Assembly (NCBI RefSeq): GCF_000239815.1
Contig: NZ_CAFK01000039.1
Span: 1 to 64,000 of the forward strand
Source: Bradyrhizobium sp. STM 3843
GTDB lineage: Bacteria > Pseudomonadota > Alphaproteobacteria > Rhizobiales > Xanthobacteraceae
DNA length: 64,000 nucleotides
Reading direction: 5' to 3'
In this document: in pieces, positions 52,262-61,755 of the stretch
Numbering within the stretch: the stretch's first letter is position 1
Layout of the letters: every line of letters starts with the position of its first letter
Notes under the pieces: generated by a model
The model's input: the letters and a program-made list of their open reading frames with translations, nothing else
What the model was told of the DNA's origin: nothing
Databases searched by the model: none
Program-made: the position numbers and the translations under genes

Positions 52262-55200
52262 GTCTTCACCTCCGCGCGGCTCGCGCGTGCCGCGATCGCA
52301 GCGAGCTCATCCGCCACAGCATTGCGGCGCGGAACCCACAATCTGCGGCGTCGCGCGTCGTCCAGGCGTGAGACGATGGACGCCACCGCCGCCGGATTAC
52401 GATCCAGCATCGCCTCACACACGGATGCATCGCTCAGCAGCGCCGCATGCGCCAGCTCGAACAGATGGCCGGGCACGGCGTCCGAGGTGGCTGCAAAAGC
52501 ATACAGCGCGTCCACGCCCTGCGCGATCTCGGCGACGCCGCGATAGCCGTGCGCGAGCATGCCGGAAATCCAACGCGGATTGGTGAGCCGGCCGCGCACC
52601 ACGCGCGCAATCTCCTCAGATATCGCGCGCGCCTTCGGCGCCTCGGGCCGGCTGGTGTCGAGATGCAGCAGCGCCGGCGAGGCGCCGAGCGCGGCAGCCG
52701 CGGCCGCGAAACCACCGGCGAAATCAGCAACCTCCTCGCCATCGAGCAGATCGCGCTCGCGGTCGTCCTGCGGATGCACCAGCGCGTCAGCGCTGCGGAC
52801 GCGGTCGCGGAAGGCTGCCTCGCCTGGCGCGGCCTCATGCGCACCACCGAAGCTATGACTTGCAGCCGCGAGGTAGGCTTCGCCCAGTTGCTCGCGGTTA
52901 TCCCACGCTGTGCCGAGGACAAGGTTCGCAGTCACGGCACCGTAAGTGCCGGGAGCGCCGCCGAACACCCGCGCCAGGCTGTCGCCGCGCCGCTTCGCCG
53001 CTGCGAGCGGATTGTCGGCATCATCTTCATCGCGCGCCGCGACCGTCTGCACGGCGAGACCGAACAGCGCGATCTGCGCTTCGAAGATGTCGCGAAACAG
53101 CCCCGAGATGCGCAAGGTCACATCGATGCGCGGCCGATCGAGCGCGGCCAGCGGCAGCACGTCGATGCCGGTGACGCGGTTGGAATTGAGGTCCCAGCGC
53201 GGCCGCGCGCCGAGATAGGCCAGCGCCTGCGCGAGATCATCGCCGCCGGTGCGCAGCGAGGCCGAGGCCCAGAGGTCGAGCACCAGCGCGCGCGGATACT
53301 CGCCATGATCCTGCAAATAGCGGCGGATCACCTCGTCGGCGGCACGGGCGCCGACCACGGCGGCCGTGCGGGTCGGGATCGCGCGCGGATCGATCGCGGT
53401 GAGATTGCGCCCGGTCGGCAGCACGTCGAGCCGGCCGCGGCTCGGTGCCCCCGCAGGGCCCGCCGCCACGCGCCGGCCATTGAGTGCGGCGAGCAGCGCC
53501 GCGCGTTCGGCGCGAGCGCTGTCGCGGATCGCCAGATCAATCCGGCTGCGATCATGGCCCTCCCCGCCAGCGGTGGCTATGGCATCCCCAAGCAGTCCGA
53601 TCGCAGCGTCATCCGGTGCACGGCCGAACACGTGCAGACGGTCGCGCACCGCGAGCTCCTTGATGTCACAGAGCTGCGCATCGAGCTTCGCAATCGCCTC
53701 GCGTCCGGTCGCGCCTTGCTCCAGGCCGCAATCCACGGCCAGACCATTCGCCCAGGCACGCGCGACGATCTCGTCCTCCAGCAGACTCATGCGGCGCCTA
53801 TCGAGCCCATCGGCCTCGGCATATTCCTCGACCAGACCTTCGAGCTCGAGCAGCGGGCCATGCAAACCGGCCTGCGACAGCGGCGGCGTCAGGTGACCAA
53901 GCGTCACGGCGCCAAGCCGGCGCTTGGCCTGCATGGCTTCACCCGGATTGTTGACGATGAAGGGATAGATCACCGGCAGCGGTCCAAGCACGGCCTCCGG
54001 CCAGCAACTCTGCGACAACGCCAGCGCTTTGCCAGGCAGCCACTCCAGCGTGCCATGGGCGCCGAGATGCACCAGCGCATCGATCCGCTCGGCTTCGCGC
54101 AAAAACGCATAGAGCGCGACATAGGCATGGCGCGGCGGCACCGTGGTATCGTGATAGCCCGCTTTGCGATCTGTGTGCGCGCCGCGATCCGGCTGCAGCA
54201 GGATGAGGACATTGCCGGCGCGCAGCACCGGAAAGCGGAAGGCGCCATCGACAACGGCCGGGTCGGACTCGGGCGGCCCCCAGCTTTGCGCAAGTTCGCG
54301 CTGCAAATCGTCCGGCAAGGCCGCGAAAGTGTGCTGATAGATCGCAACGGGCATAGCAAGCTCGGCGGCCTCGCCTCTCAGCAAGGCTTCGATGTCGGCC
54401 GCGCTGGGAAGCGCCGCCCCGAGATCATAGCCCTGCTCGGCGAGAAGGCGGATGATCTCGGCCGCGCTTTGCGATGTATCGAGGCCGACGGCATAGCCGC
54501 GGCGGCCGCCGCGCGCCGGATAATCCGACAGCATCAGCGCGAGCCGGCGCTTTGCAGTCGGCATGGACCGCAAACGGCACCAGCGCGCCGCGAGTCGCGC
54601 GACGAATGCGATGCGGTCGGGCTGCGGCACGTAGCTGATAGCCCCGAATTCGAGCCGCTCGTCGAGCGGCGCTTCGCCCTTGAACGCGATGGTGCGCGCC
54701 AAGAGCCGCCCGTCGAGCTCCGGCAGCACCACGTTCATGGCGAGGTCGGTCGGCGACAGGCCGCGTGCCGATGCGGCCCAGGCCTCTTCGCTGCTTTGGG
54801 CCTGAACGATCTGCAGCACCGGCACATCGGCAACATCGAGCGCGGTGGTGCCGTCCTCGCGCAATGCCGAGAATGCGGTGGCGTTGAGCACGACGGAGGG
54901 CCGTCGCGCCGCGATCAGTCGCGCCAATCCGTCGGCAACATCAGGGTCTTTCAGGCTGGTCACGGCGACGGCGGCCGACGCAAGCCCCTCGCCGTCAAGC
55001 GCGTTTTGCAGGGCCTCAATCGCCGCGGTGTCGGCGGCGAGCAGGCTCGCGCGATAGAACACGATCAGGGCGCAGGGCCTGGCATCGCGCGCAAGGCACA
55101 GCTCCTCGATTGCGACGGCGCCGCGTCGCGCGACAAATCCGACGACGGAACCGATTGCAACAGGCTCGGCGAATTCCGTCGTGCGTCCGAGCAGCGAGCT

Positions 55201-55671
55201 CAGATAGCGCAACGCCTCGCGCGCATTGGCCACGCCGCCCTCGTGCAGATAGCCATAGAGTCGCGCAGTGACGTCGAGCGGCAAAGTGGAGAGCGCATCC
55301 AGGCGCTCATCAGTGCGATCATCGCCGGGCAGAACAGCAAGCAGGATGCCGCGGCTCCGGCACAGTACGGCAAGGCGCTCCAGCCCGTAGCGCCAATAAT
55401 CGAGACCGCCGAGGCAGCGCACGACGACGGCACGCGCCGCCACCACGACACGATCGAGATAGAGATCGACCGACATCGGGTGCTTGAGCCGCTTGAGGCT
55501 GGCAAGCCGCAAGCTCGGCAGTTCTTCTGCGCCTGCCCGCCATGCCTCGGCCAATGCCGAGAGATCGCTGTCGGAAAACGACAGCACCACGATGTCCGCG
55601 GGCGACTGCGCGAGATCCACGGCCTGTTCGAGGTCGTCGAGCGCGGCACCTGATGTCGCCAGGAGATGCAT
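52258..55671 (-). CDS. cobN: Cobaltochelatase large subunit CobN
   Basis: A 1137-residue magnesium-chelatase-H-type protein, the cobalt-inserting subunit of the aerobic enzyme. Marks are VVVRCLGGLDYWRYGLERLA, YPARGGRRGYAVGLD, LVHLGAHGTLEWLPGKAL near residue 525, YPFIVNNPGEAMQAKRR and GTAWDNREQLGEAYLAAASH. It is somewhat shorter than some CobN proteins (about 1250). The partners CobS and CobT (cobaltochelatase) are not in the window. It lies between cobW (9 bases upstream) and cobG (overlap). Confidence 0.93.
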   Translation of the reverse strand: MHLLATSGAALDDLEQAVDLAQSPADIVVLSFSDSDLSALAEAWRAGAEELPSLRLASLKRLKHPMSVDLYLDRVVVAARAVVVRCLGGLDYWRYGLERLAVLCRSRGILLAVLPGDDRTDERLDALSTLPLDVTARLYGYLHEGGVANAREALRYLSSLLGRTTEFAEPVAIGSVVGFVARRGAVAIEELCLARDARPCALIVFYRASLLAADTAAIEALQNALDGEGLASAAVAVTSLKDPDVADGLARLIAARRPSVVLNATAFSALREDGTTALDVADVPVLQIVQAQSSEEAWAASARGLSPTDLAMNVVLPELDGRLLARTIAFKGEAPLDERLEFGAISYVPQPDRIAFVARLAARWCRLRSMPTAKRRLALMLSDYPARGGRRGYAVGLDTSQSAAEIIRLLAEQGYDLGAALPSAADIEALLRGEAAELAMPVAIYQHTFAALPDDLQRELAQSWGPPESDPAVVDGAFRFPVLRAGNVLILLQPDRGAHTDRKAGYHDTTVPPRHAYVALYAFLREAERIDALVHLGAHGTLEWLPGKALALSQSCWPEAVLGPLPVIYPFIVNNPGEAMQAKRRLGAVTLGHLTPPLSQAGLHGPLLELEGLVEEYAEADGLDRRRMSLLEDEIVARAWANGLAVDCGLEQGATGREAIAKLDAQLCDIKELAVRDRLHVFGRAPDDAAIGLLGDAIATAGGEGHDRSRIDLAIRDSARAERAALLAALNGRRVAAGPAGAPSRGRLDVLPTGRNLTAIDPRAIPTRTAAVVGARAADEVIRRYLQDHGEYPRALVLDLWASASLRTGGDDLAQALAYLGARPRWDLNSNRVTGIDVLPLAALDRPRIDVTLRISGLFRDIFEAQIALFGLAVQTVAARDEDDADNPLAAAKRRGDSLARVFGGAPGTYGAVTANLVLGTAWDNREQLGEAYLAAASHSFGGAHEAAPGEAAFRDRVRSADALVHPQDDRERDLLDGEEVADFAGGFAAAAAALGASPALLHLDTSRPEAPKARAISEEIARVVRGRLTNPRWISGMLAHGYRGVAEIAQGVDALYAFAATSDAVPGHLFELAHAALLSDASVCEAMLDRNPAAVASIVSRLDDARRRRLWVPRRNAVADELAAIAARASRAEVKT

Positions 55672-55680
55672 CGGCCTCGC

Positions 55681-56715
55681 CTAGCCTGCGACCAGGCTCT
55701 TGATCGCGGCCACGTCGAGGCCACGCTCGCCAATGAAGACCAGCCGCCCCTGGCGCTCCTCCCCGGCGCGCCAGGGCCGCTCGAACTGATGCTGAATGCG
55801 ACTGCCGACCGCCTGGATCAAGAGCCGCAGCGGCTTGCCCGCAACCTCGACAAAGCCTTTGACGCGCAGCACGTCGTGCGCGCCTACAGCATCGGCGATA
55901 CGGGCCAAAAGCGCCTCAGGCGAGGCCTGCGCCGGCACGTCCAGCACAAAGCTTTCGAAATCATCGTGGTCGTGCTCGGCTTCGTTGTCGTGATGCGAGG
56001 GGCGCGCCGCAAGATCGGCTTCCGCTGCAGCACCCAGTCCAAGCAGCACAGAGGCCGACAGCTTGCCGTGCTCGGATGCGATCACCTTGACCGCGCGCTG
56101 CACCTTGGTCGCGATCTCGGAGCTGACGGTCTTCCGCTCAACATCCGTCATCAGGTCGCTCTTGTTCACGACGACCAGATCGGCGCAGAGCAATTGATCC
56201 TCGAACACCTCCTCGAGCGGATTGTCGTGGTCGAGCGACGTGTCCGCCGCGCGTTGCGCGGCGAGCGCCTCCGGATCATCGGCAAAGCGGCCGGCGACGA
56301 CGGCCGGCCCGTCCACGACAGCGACAACGCCATCGACGGTGACGCGGGTCGCGATCTCAGGCCAGTTGAACGCCTGCACCAGCGGCTTCGGCAGCGCGAG
56401 GCCGGAGGTCTCGATCACGATATGCTCGGGAGGATCCTTCTGATCGAGCAGGCTCTTCAACGCCGGCACGAAATCGTCGGCGACGGTGCAGCACAGGCAG
56501 CCGTTCGACAGCTCGACGATACGATCCTCGGGGCAATCCGGCACGCCGCAGCCTTTGAGGATATCGCCATCGATCCCGACATCGCCGAACTCATTGACGA
56601 TGATGGCGAGCCGGCGGCCGTTCGCGGTCTCGATCAGGTTGCGCACCAGCGTGGTCTTGCCGGCGCCGAGGAAGCCGGTGACGATGGTGCACGGCGTCTT
56701 TGCAAAAGATTTCAT
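55681..56715 (-). CDS. cobW: CobW-type metallochaperone GTPase
   Basis: A 344-residue G3E GTPase. Walker A is TGFLGAGKTTLVRNL near residue 17; the metal-binding motif SNGCLCC is near 77; DLVVVNKSDLM gives the guanine motif. A His/Asp-rich loop (SHHDNEAEHDHDDFE, near 235) may add metal sites. The ATG at 56715 is used since the longer frame adds 29 basic residues. It probably delivers cobalt to CobN, its downstream neighbour. Its start overlaps the DUF1636 stop. Confidence 0.92.
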   Translation of the reverse strand: MKSFAKTPCTIVTGFLGAGKTTLVRNLIETANGRRLAIIVNEFGDVGIDGDILKGCGVPDCPEDRIVELSNGCLCCTVADDFVPALKSLLDQKDPPEHIVIETSGLALPKPLVQAFNWPEIATRVTVDGVVAVVDGPAVVAGRFADDPEALAAQRAADTSLDHDNPLEEVFEDQLLCADLVVVNKSDLMTDVERKTVSSEIATKVQRAVKVIASEHGKLSASVLLGLGAAAEADLAARPSHHDNEAEHDHDDFESFVLDVPAQASPEALLARIADAVGAHDVLRVKGFVEVAGKPLRLLIQAVGSRIQHQFERPWRAGEERQGRLVFIGERGLDVAAIKSLVAG

Positions 56716-57125
56716 GGCAGCGAAGCCTCTTCGGATGAGCGCGGCAGCGGCGGCACGCGCGCGATCGTGTTCTTTCTGACGTATTCGGGCCGCTCCCGCC
56801 ACGGCGGGAGCCCGGCCTCATGGCGCTGATGCAGCCGGGCAAAAGCCAGCACGTCATCGGCATGAGCGTCCGGATCGAGCGCGCCGACGATATAGGTCCA
56901 TTTGCCGGGCGCGGAGACCGCGACCGTGCAGGAGCGATTGCAGTTCGAGAGGCATTCGACCGGCACGATGGTCACTTCGTCGCGCCGCTCGCCGGCAACA
57001 GCATGGATCGCCTCGAGCAGCCGCGCACCCGCGCGCGGCCCCTCGCTCGACACAGGCTCCGCAGTCTGCGTCTTGCAGGTGACGCAGACGAACAGCGTCG
57101 TCGCGTCAGGGGATGTATTGGTCAT
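56712..57125 (-). CDS. DUF1636 protein, thioredoxin-like ferredoxin type
   Basis: A 137-residue soluble protein. Four-Cys-type signature: TTLFVCVTCKTQT near residue 10, then VECLSNCNRSCTVAVSAPGK near 57, as in DUF1636 and related thioredoxin-like [2Fe-2S] ferredoxins. It regularly neighbours cobW. The ATG at 57125 replaces the adjacent TTG. It overlaps cobW by four bases and follows hupE by three. A role in redox or metal delivery to the pathway is inferred. Confidence 0.85.
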   Translation of the reverse strand: MTNTSPDATTLFVCVTCKTQTAEPVSSEGPRAGARLLEAIHAVAGERRDEVTIVPVECLSNCNRSCTVAVSAPGKWTYIVGALDPDAHADDVLAFARLHQRHEAGLPPWRERPEYVRKNTIARVPPLPRSSEEASLP

Positions 57126-57128
57126 CAA

Positions 57129-57761
57129 CTAGCCAGCCAGACCGGCAGCCATGGCAGCCGCAGCGCCACCGACCAACATAATGGCCGCGCCCGCGGTCCG
57201 CACCGCGACAGATCCGAACGACACGCCGCGCGCTGCCACGAAGCGCGTGGCCGCGAACGCGCCTGCGGCAATCAGGCTCTGGATCACAAGCAGCCCGGCG
57301 AGATAGGCGCCAAGCGGCGTATTTTCGGCGCCGACGATCGATTCACCCAGCGCATAGCCATGCACGAGGCCGGTGAGCGCAAACAGGATCGCGACCGGCA
57401 GCACGCCGAAGCCGCTGCGGAGAACGATCAACAGGCCGATCGCGGCGGTCGACAGTCCGACCAGCAGCTCCGCAGCGGGAATGTCCGCGCGCGCCACATG
57501 CAGCATCACGCCTGCGATCATCGCCGTGGTGAAGGCCAGCACCGGCGCGAAGCCGCGGCCGATCAGCGCCGCAATGATGCCGGCGCCGATGATCGCCGCG
57601 AAATGATCGAGCCCGATCACGGGATGGCCGAGGCCGGAGAGCAGGCCCTGCGTAAAGGTCTGCGGCAGCTTGCCGCCCATCATGTGATGCGCTGACGCGG
57701 GATCAGCGGCGAACAGCGCCAAAGCTGCAACTGCAAACGCAATGCGAATGGGATATCTCAT
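57129..57761 (-). CDS. hupE: HupE/UreJ-family probable cobalt importer
   Basis: A 210-residue membrane protein with a signal-like start (AVAALALFAADPASAHH). The metal motif is HHMMGGKLPQTFTQGLLSGL followed by GHPVIGLDHFAAIIGAG. Six or so hydrophobic helices follow. HupE/UreJ proteins move nickel or cobalt. As the first gene after the cobalamin riboswitch and before cobW/cobN it most probably imports cobalt. The riboswitch would shut it off when cobalamin is plentiful. Confidence 0.87.
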   Translation of the reverse strand: MRYPIRIAFAVAALALFAADPASAHHMMGGKLPQTFTQGLLSGLGHPVIGLDHFAAIIGAGIIAALIGRGFAPVLAFTTAMIAGVMLHVARADIPAAELLVGLSTAAIGLLIVLRSGFGVLPVAILFALTGLVHGYALGESIVGAENTPLGAYLAGLLVIQSLIAAGAFAATRFVAARGVSFGSVAVRTAGAAIMLVGGAAAAMAAGLAG

Positions 57762-57820
57762 GGCCGTCTCCGTCGATACCCGAACCGGATGGGTTCGTGC
57801 GATACGCTGCGCCCGACGGC

Positions 57821-57840
57821 ATCCCGGACGTTCCCGGGAT
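57821..57840. promoter_or_regulatory. Hairpin between riboswitch and hupE
   Basis: ATCCCGGACGTTCCCGGGAT forms a stem in the leader, 60-80 bases before hupE and downstream of the riboswitch on the minus strand. It could be part of the expression platform (terminator or blocker); there is no strong T-run. Confidence 0.4.
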
Positions 57841-57895
57841 CAGAACCCTGCATCGCGACTCCCCGCGCGACGGGTCGGCCAACAGCAATGTCGAC

Positions 57896-58060
57896 GGCAG
57901 GTCTCCTGGCTCTCGGGTCGCCGCGCGAGACCACCTTCCCGGTTTCCCAGTGGTCATAAGGCCTCGCACTCGCCGATTACAGTTGCGGGGGCAGCCGCGG
58001 CCTGGGGCTTGCGCCCGCACCGCGTTCCCTAAATCTCTCCTTTCGGAGAACCGTCATCTG
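57896..58060 (-). ncRNA. Cobalamin (B12) riboswitch
   Basis: Read on the minus strand, the leader has the conserved parts in the right order: AGGGAACGCGGTGCGGGCG, then GCTGCCCCCGCAACTGTAAT, CCACTGGGAAACC with GGGAAGG, and the 3' B12 element GAGCCAGGAGACCTGCC. These define an adenosylcobalamin riboswitch. It precedes hupE and the DUF1636-cobW-cobN-G-H-I-J operon, giving end-product feedback. The exact ends are approximate. Confidence 0.93.
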
Positions 58061-58107
58061 TTAGATACGGGATTGGGACAAAGCCCGTCAATCGGAATCC
58101 TGACCTC

Positions 58108-58644
58108 ATGCCGCCCTCCCCGCCCAACCCAGTCCTGCCGCACCTGACCCTGGTGCTGGGCGGTGCCCGTTCCGGCAAGAGCCGCTACGCGGAAGGGTTG
58201 ATCACGGCCGCCGAACCGCCCTGGATCTATATTGCTACAGCCCAGGCCTTCGACGCGGAAATGACCGCGCGCATCGCTGAGCACAAAGCGCGTCGTGCCG
58301 AGGGATGGACGACGATCGAGGCGCCTCTCGATCTTGCAGCGGCGATTGTGGCACATGGCGGTGCCAGGACGCCGGTTCTGATCGACTGCCTCACGCTCTG
58401 GCTCAGCAATGTCATGCTGGCCGGCCGCGACGTTGCCGCGGCTTGCCGTGAGCTCGTCGATGCAATAGCCCAGGCGAAGCGGCCGATCGTCGCCGTCTCC
58501 AATGAGGTCGGGCTTGGCATCGTGCCTGACAACGCGCTCGCGCGCGCGTTTCGCGATGCGCAGGGCCGCCTCAACCAGGACATCGCGGCACTGGCCGATC
58601 GCGTCATCCTGATGGCAGCGGGCCTGCCGCTGACATTGAAATAG
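58108..58644 (+). CDS. cobP: Adenosylcobinamide kinase / guanylyltransferase CobP (CobU)
   Basis: A 178-residue bifunctional enzyme that phosphorylates adenosylcobinamide and transfers GMP to it. Walker A LVLGGARSGKSRYAEGLIT is at residues 12-30; IYIATAQAFDAEMTARIAEH carries the guanylyl-accepting region; VAVSNEVGLGIVPDNALARA lies near 130. It starts the cobP-cobO-cobQ plus-strand unit. The start is close to the back of the divergent riboswitch, so the promoters share about 50 bases. Confidence 0.92.
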   Translation: MPPSPPNPVLPHLTLVLGGARSGKSRYAEGLITAAEPPWIYIATAQAFDAEMTARIAEHKARRAEGWTTIEAPLDLAAAIVAHGGARTPVLIDCLTLWLSNVMLAGRDVAAACRELVDAIAQAKRPIVAVSNEVGLGIVPDNALARAFRDAQGRLNQDIAALADRVILMAAGLPLTLK

Positions 58645-58664
58645 CGCATCGAGAGGACATCAGA

Positions 58665-59273
58665 ATGAGTGAAAGCAACGAGGATGCGCGTCACAAGTCC
58701 AAGATGGAGAACCGCAAGGCCATCCAGGACGCCGAGGTCGCATCAAAGACCATCGAGAAGGGTCTGTTGATCGTTCACACCGGCAAGGGCAAGGGAAAAT
58801 CCACCGCAGCCTGGGGCTTGATGCTGCGCGCGCTCGGCCGTGGCTTCCGCATCGGCGTGGTGCAGTTCGGCAAGGGCGCGTGGGAGACCGGCGAGCGCAA
58901 GGCGATCGAAAAGTTTGGCGACCAGGTCTCGTGGCATACGCTCGGCGAAGGTTTCACCTGGGAAACCCAGGATCGCGCCCGCGATGTCGCTGCGGCCAAG
59001 CGCGCGTGGGCCAAGGCGAAGGAGCTGATGGCGGATCCTTCCATCGGGCTCGTGATTCTCGATGAGCTCAACATCGCGCTGCGCTACGATCATCTGCCGA
59101 TTGCCGAGGTCGTCGAAACGTTGCGTACGCGCCGTCCTGACCTGCACGTCGTCGTCACCGGCCGCAATGCCAAGCCGGAGCTGATCGACGCCGCCGATCT
59201 CGTCACCGAGATGAACCTGGTGAAGCACCATTTCGCTGCCGGCGTGAAGGCGCAGGAAGGCATCGAGTTCTAA
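58665..59273 (+). CDS. cobO: Corrinoid adenosyltransferase CobO
   Basis: A 202-residue CobA/CobO-type adenosyltransferase. The P-loop is [20 protein letters not shown] near residue 35; [20 protein letters not shown] and [19 protein letters not shown] follow. It transfers the adenosyl group of ATP to cob(I)yrinate a,c-diamide. The charged N-terminal 25 residues are typical of CobO. It lies 20 bases after cobP and four before cobQ. Confidence 0.94.
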   Translation: MSESNEDARHKSKMENRKAIQDAEVASKTIEKGLLIVHTGKGKGKSTAAWGLMLRALGRGFRIGVVQFGKGAWETGERKAIEKFGDQVSWHTLGEGFTWETQDRARDVAAAKRAWAKAKELMADPSIGLVILDELNIALRYDHLPIAEVVETLRTRRPDLHVVVTGRNAKPELIDAADLVTEMNLVKHHFAAGVKAQEGIEF

Positions 59274-59277
59274 GCTC

Positions 59278-60768
59278 ATGGTCGCGCGCGCCATCATGTT
59301 TCAGGGCACCGGCTCCGACGTCGGCAAGTCGCTGATCGTCGCGGGCCTTGCGCGCGCGCTGACATTGCGCGGGTTCAAGGTGGCGCCGTTCAAGCCGCAG
59401 AACATGTCGAACAATGCAGCCGTGACCGCCGATGGCGGTGAGATCGGCCGCGCCCAGGCGCTGCAGGCGCGCGCGGCGAAGCGCCCGACGTCCGTTCATA
59501 TGAACCCGGTGCTGTTGAAGCCGCAGAGCGAGATCGGATCGCAGGTGGTGGTGCAGGGCCGCGTGATCGGCAACGCCAGGGCGTCGGCCTATCAGGCCAT
59601 GAAGCCGCAACTGATGATTGCGGTGCTCGACAGTTTTTCGTATCTCGCTGACGACGCTGATATCGTGCTGGTCGAAGGTGCCGGCTCGGCGTCGGAGATC
59701 AATCTTCGCGCCGGCGACATCGCCAATATGGGCTTTGCCCGCGCCGCGAACCTACCCGTCGTGCTGATCGGCGACATCGATCGTGGCGGAGTCATCGCCA
59801 GTTTGGTTGGCACCAAGGCCGTGCTGGCCGCCGAGGATGCCGCGCTGATCGCAGGCTTTCTCGTCAACAAGTTCCGCGGCGATCCCGCGTTGTTTGCGAG
59901 TGGGATGGCTGACATCGCGGCACGGACCGGCTGGCAGGCGCTCGGGCTCGTGCCGCATTTCAATGAGGCGCAACGGCTGCCGGCCGAGGATGCGCTCGGT
60001 CTGCCTTCCCGTGACCGATCGGGAGAAGGCGGTCTGCCCAAGATCGTCGTGCTCGCCTATCCACGCGTTTCGAATTTCGACGAGTTCGATCCGTTGCGGC
60101 TGGAAGCCGGCATCGAGCTGCAGTTTCTGCGTCCGGGCGAGCCAATCCCCGGAGACGCCGCCATCGTCATCCTGCCGGGGTCGAAGGCGACCATCGCCGA
60201 TCTGGCTGCCCTGCAGCAGACCGGCTGGGATATCGATCTCGCCGCCCACATCCGCCGTGGCGGACGGGTGCTCGGGATCTGCGGCGGCTATCAGATGCTG
60301 GGCCAGATCATCAGCGACCCCGATGGTCGCGAGGGGCCGGCCGGCGCGGTCCCCGGGCTCGGACTGCTCGACGTGGCGACGGTGCTGACCTCGGACAAGG
60401 CGCTGCGTGAGGTCAGCGGCTCCCTGCACGACGGCGGCGCGCGCTTTCGCGGCTATGAGATGCATATCGGCCAGACCACCGGCGCTGACACCATCAGGCC
60501 ATTCCTGACCTTCGATGATGGCCGCTGCGACGGCGCGGTCGATGCCAGCGGCCGCGTCGCGGGGTGTTATGTGCACGGGTTGTTCAGCGACGACGGCCTG
60601 CGCGAGCGATGGCTGGAGATGCTCGGTGCCGTATCGACGGTGGCGGATTATGACGCCGAGGTCGAGACCACGCTCGACGCCCTTGCCGCGCATCTTGAAC
60701 GGCACCTCGATATCGACCGCATTCTGGACTTGGCACGCCGGCCCACGCTTTCAGTCAGCGCCAGATAG
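59278..60768 (+). CDS. cobQ: Cobyric acid synthase CobQ
   Basis: A 496-residue glutamine-dependent amidase that amidates side chains b, d, e and g. The N-terminal MinD-like part has [40 protein letters not shown] and [15 protein letters not shown]. The glutaminase part has [15 protein letters not shown] near residue 335 with its Cys, and [19 protein letters not shown]. The 3' end overlaps cbiB on the opposite strand by 14 bases. Confidence 0.94.
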   Translation: MVARAIMFQGTGSDVGKSLIVAGLARALTLRGFKVAPFKPQNMSNNAAVTADGGEIGRAQALQARAAKRPTSVHMNPVLLKPQSEIGSQVVVQGRVIGNARASAYQAMKPQLMIAVLDSFSYLADDADIVLVEGAGSASEINLRAGDIANMGFARAANLPVVLIGDIDRGGVIASLVGTKAVLAAEDAALIAGFLVNKFRGDPALFASGMADIAARTGWQALGLVPHFNEAQRLPAEDALGLPSRDRSGEGGLPKIVVLAYPRVSNFDEFDPLRLEAGIELQFLRPGEPIPGDAAIVILPGSKATIADLAALQQTGWDIDLAAHIRRGGRVLGICGGYQMLGQIISDPDGREGPAGAVPGLGLLDVATVLTSDKALREVSGSLHDGGARFRGYEMHIGQTTGADTIRPFLTFDDGRCDGAVDASGRVAGCYVHGLFSDDGLRERWLEMLGAVSTVADYDAEVETTLDALAAHLERHLDIDRILDLARRPTLSVSAR

Positions 60769-61732
60769 CGATCACCACAACCAGCGCGGCGAGGACCAGC
60801 GCCTGAACGGCGCAGGCGGCTCGGTAGAACCGCAATGCGCGCCGGATATCGCTCGCCTTAGCGTCGGCTTTCCCCTCGCCCATCCAGGCGTCGTCGACAA
60901 TCTCACCGTGATAGACCCGCGGGCCGGCCAGCCGCAGGCGGAGCGCGCCGGCCATCGCGGCTTCCGGCCAGCCAGCATTGGGCGAGCGGTGCTTGTGCGC
61001 GTCACGCCAAAGCGCGGGTATCGCACCGCGCGCTGACGCGCCGGGGATGGCAACGGTCGCAAACACAAGCCACAGCGCTGAGAGCCGCGAGGCCGGCAGA
61101 TTGATGAGATCGTCAAACCGCGCTACCGCCCAGCCGAAGGCGCGGTGCCGCTCCGACAGATGCCCGATCATGCTGTCGGCGGTATTGATGGACTTGTAGA
61201 TCAGCATGCCCGGCAGGCCGGCGATGGCGAGCCAGAACAGCGGCGCGACCACCCCGTCGGAGAAATTCTCGGCCAGGCTCTCGATCGCCGCACGCGCCAC
61301 GCCCGCTTCATCGAGGCTTTCGGGGTCGCGGCCGACGATCATCGAGACGGCTCGGCGGCCGCCAACGAGGCCTTCTTTCTCAAGCGCTGAGGCGACTGCC
61401 GCCACATGCTGATCAAGACTGCGCTGTGCCAGCAGGCTGCTGGCGAGGAGCCCTAGGACGCCGGTGGCGAATGGCTCGGGCAATGCCAAGCGCGCCGCTG
61501 CCGTGAGCCCCAGCCCAATGGATGCAGCCGCCATGATGAGCAGGAGTACCAACGCAGCGCCCCAGAGGCGACGGAGGGTGAACGAGTCCGAAGCGCGGTT
61601 CCAGTGCCGGTCCGCCCATGCTATCAGCGCGCCGATCCACATCACGGGATGGCCGATGCGGCGCACCAGCGCTTGCGGGTAGCCGAACAGCGCCTCAACG
61701 ATCAACGCAGCGAGCGCAACGGCGAGAAACAT
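60755..61732 (-). CDS. cbiB: Adenosylcobinamide-phosphate synthase CbiB (CobD)
   Basis: A 325-residue membrane protein that attaches the aminopropanol arm to adenosylcobyric acid. Motifs include [19 protein letters not shown] at the start, [19 protein letters not shown] near residue 170 and [19 protein letters not shown] near 195. Several hydrophobic helices span the protein. Its start is 23 bases from the divergent cobC start, so the promoters must overlap. It is convergent with cobQ. Confidence 0.93.
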   Translation of the reverse strand: MFLAVALAALIVEALFGYPQALVRRIGHPVMWIGALIAWADRHWNRASDSFTLRRLWGAALVLLLIMAAASIGLGLTAAARLALPEPFATGVLGLLASSLLAQRSLDQHVAAVASALEKEGLVGGRRAVSMIVGRDPESLDEAGVARAAIESLAENFSDGVVAPLFWLAIAGLPGMLIYKSINTADSMIGHLSERHRAFGWAVARFDDLINLPASRLSALWLVFATVAIPGASARGAIPALWRDAHKHRSPNAGWPEAAMAGALRLRLAGPRVYHGEIVDDAWMGEGKADAKASDIRRALRFYRAACAVQALVLAALVVVIAIWR

Positions 61733-61755
61733 CGAGATCCAATCGAAGGCCTGAT

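Noticed and set aside
52447-55653. 1068-codon open frame on the plus strand
   Set aside because: It is antisense to cobN, Arg/Gly/His-rich and without recognisable motifs; a codon-bias shadow.
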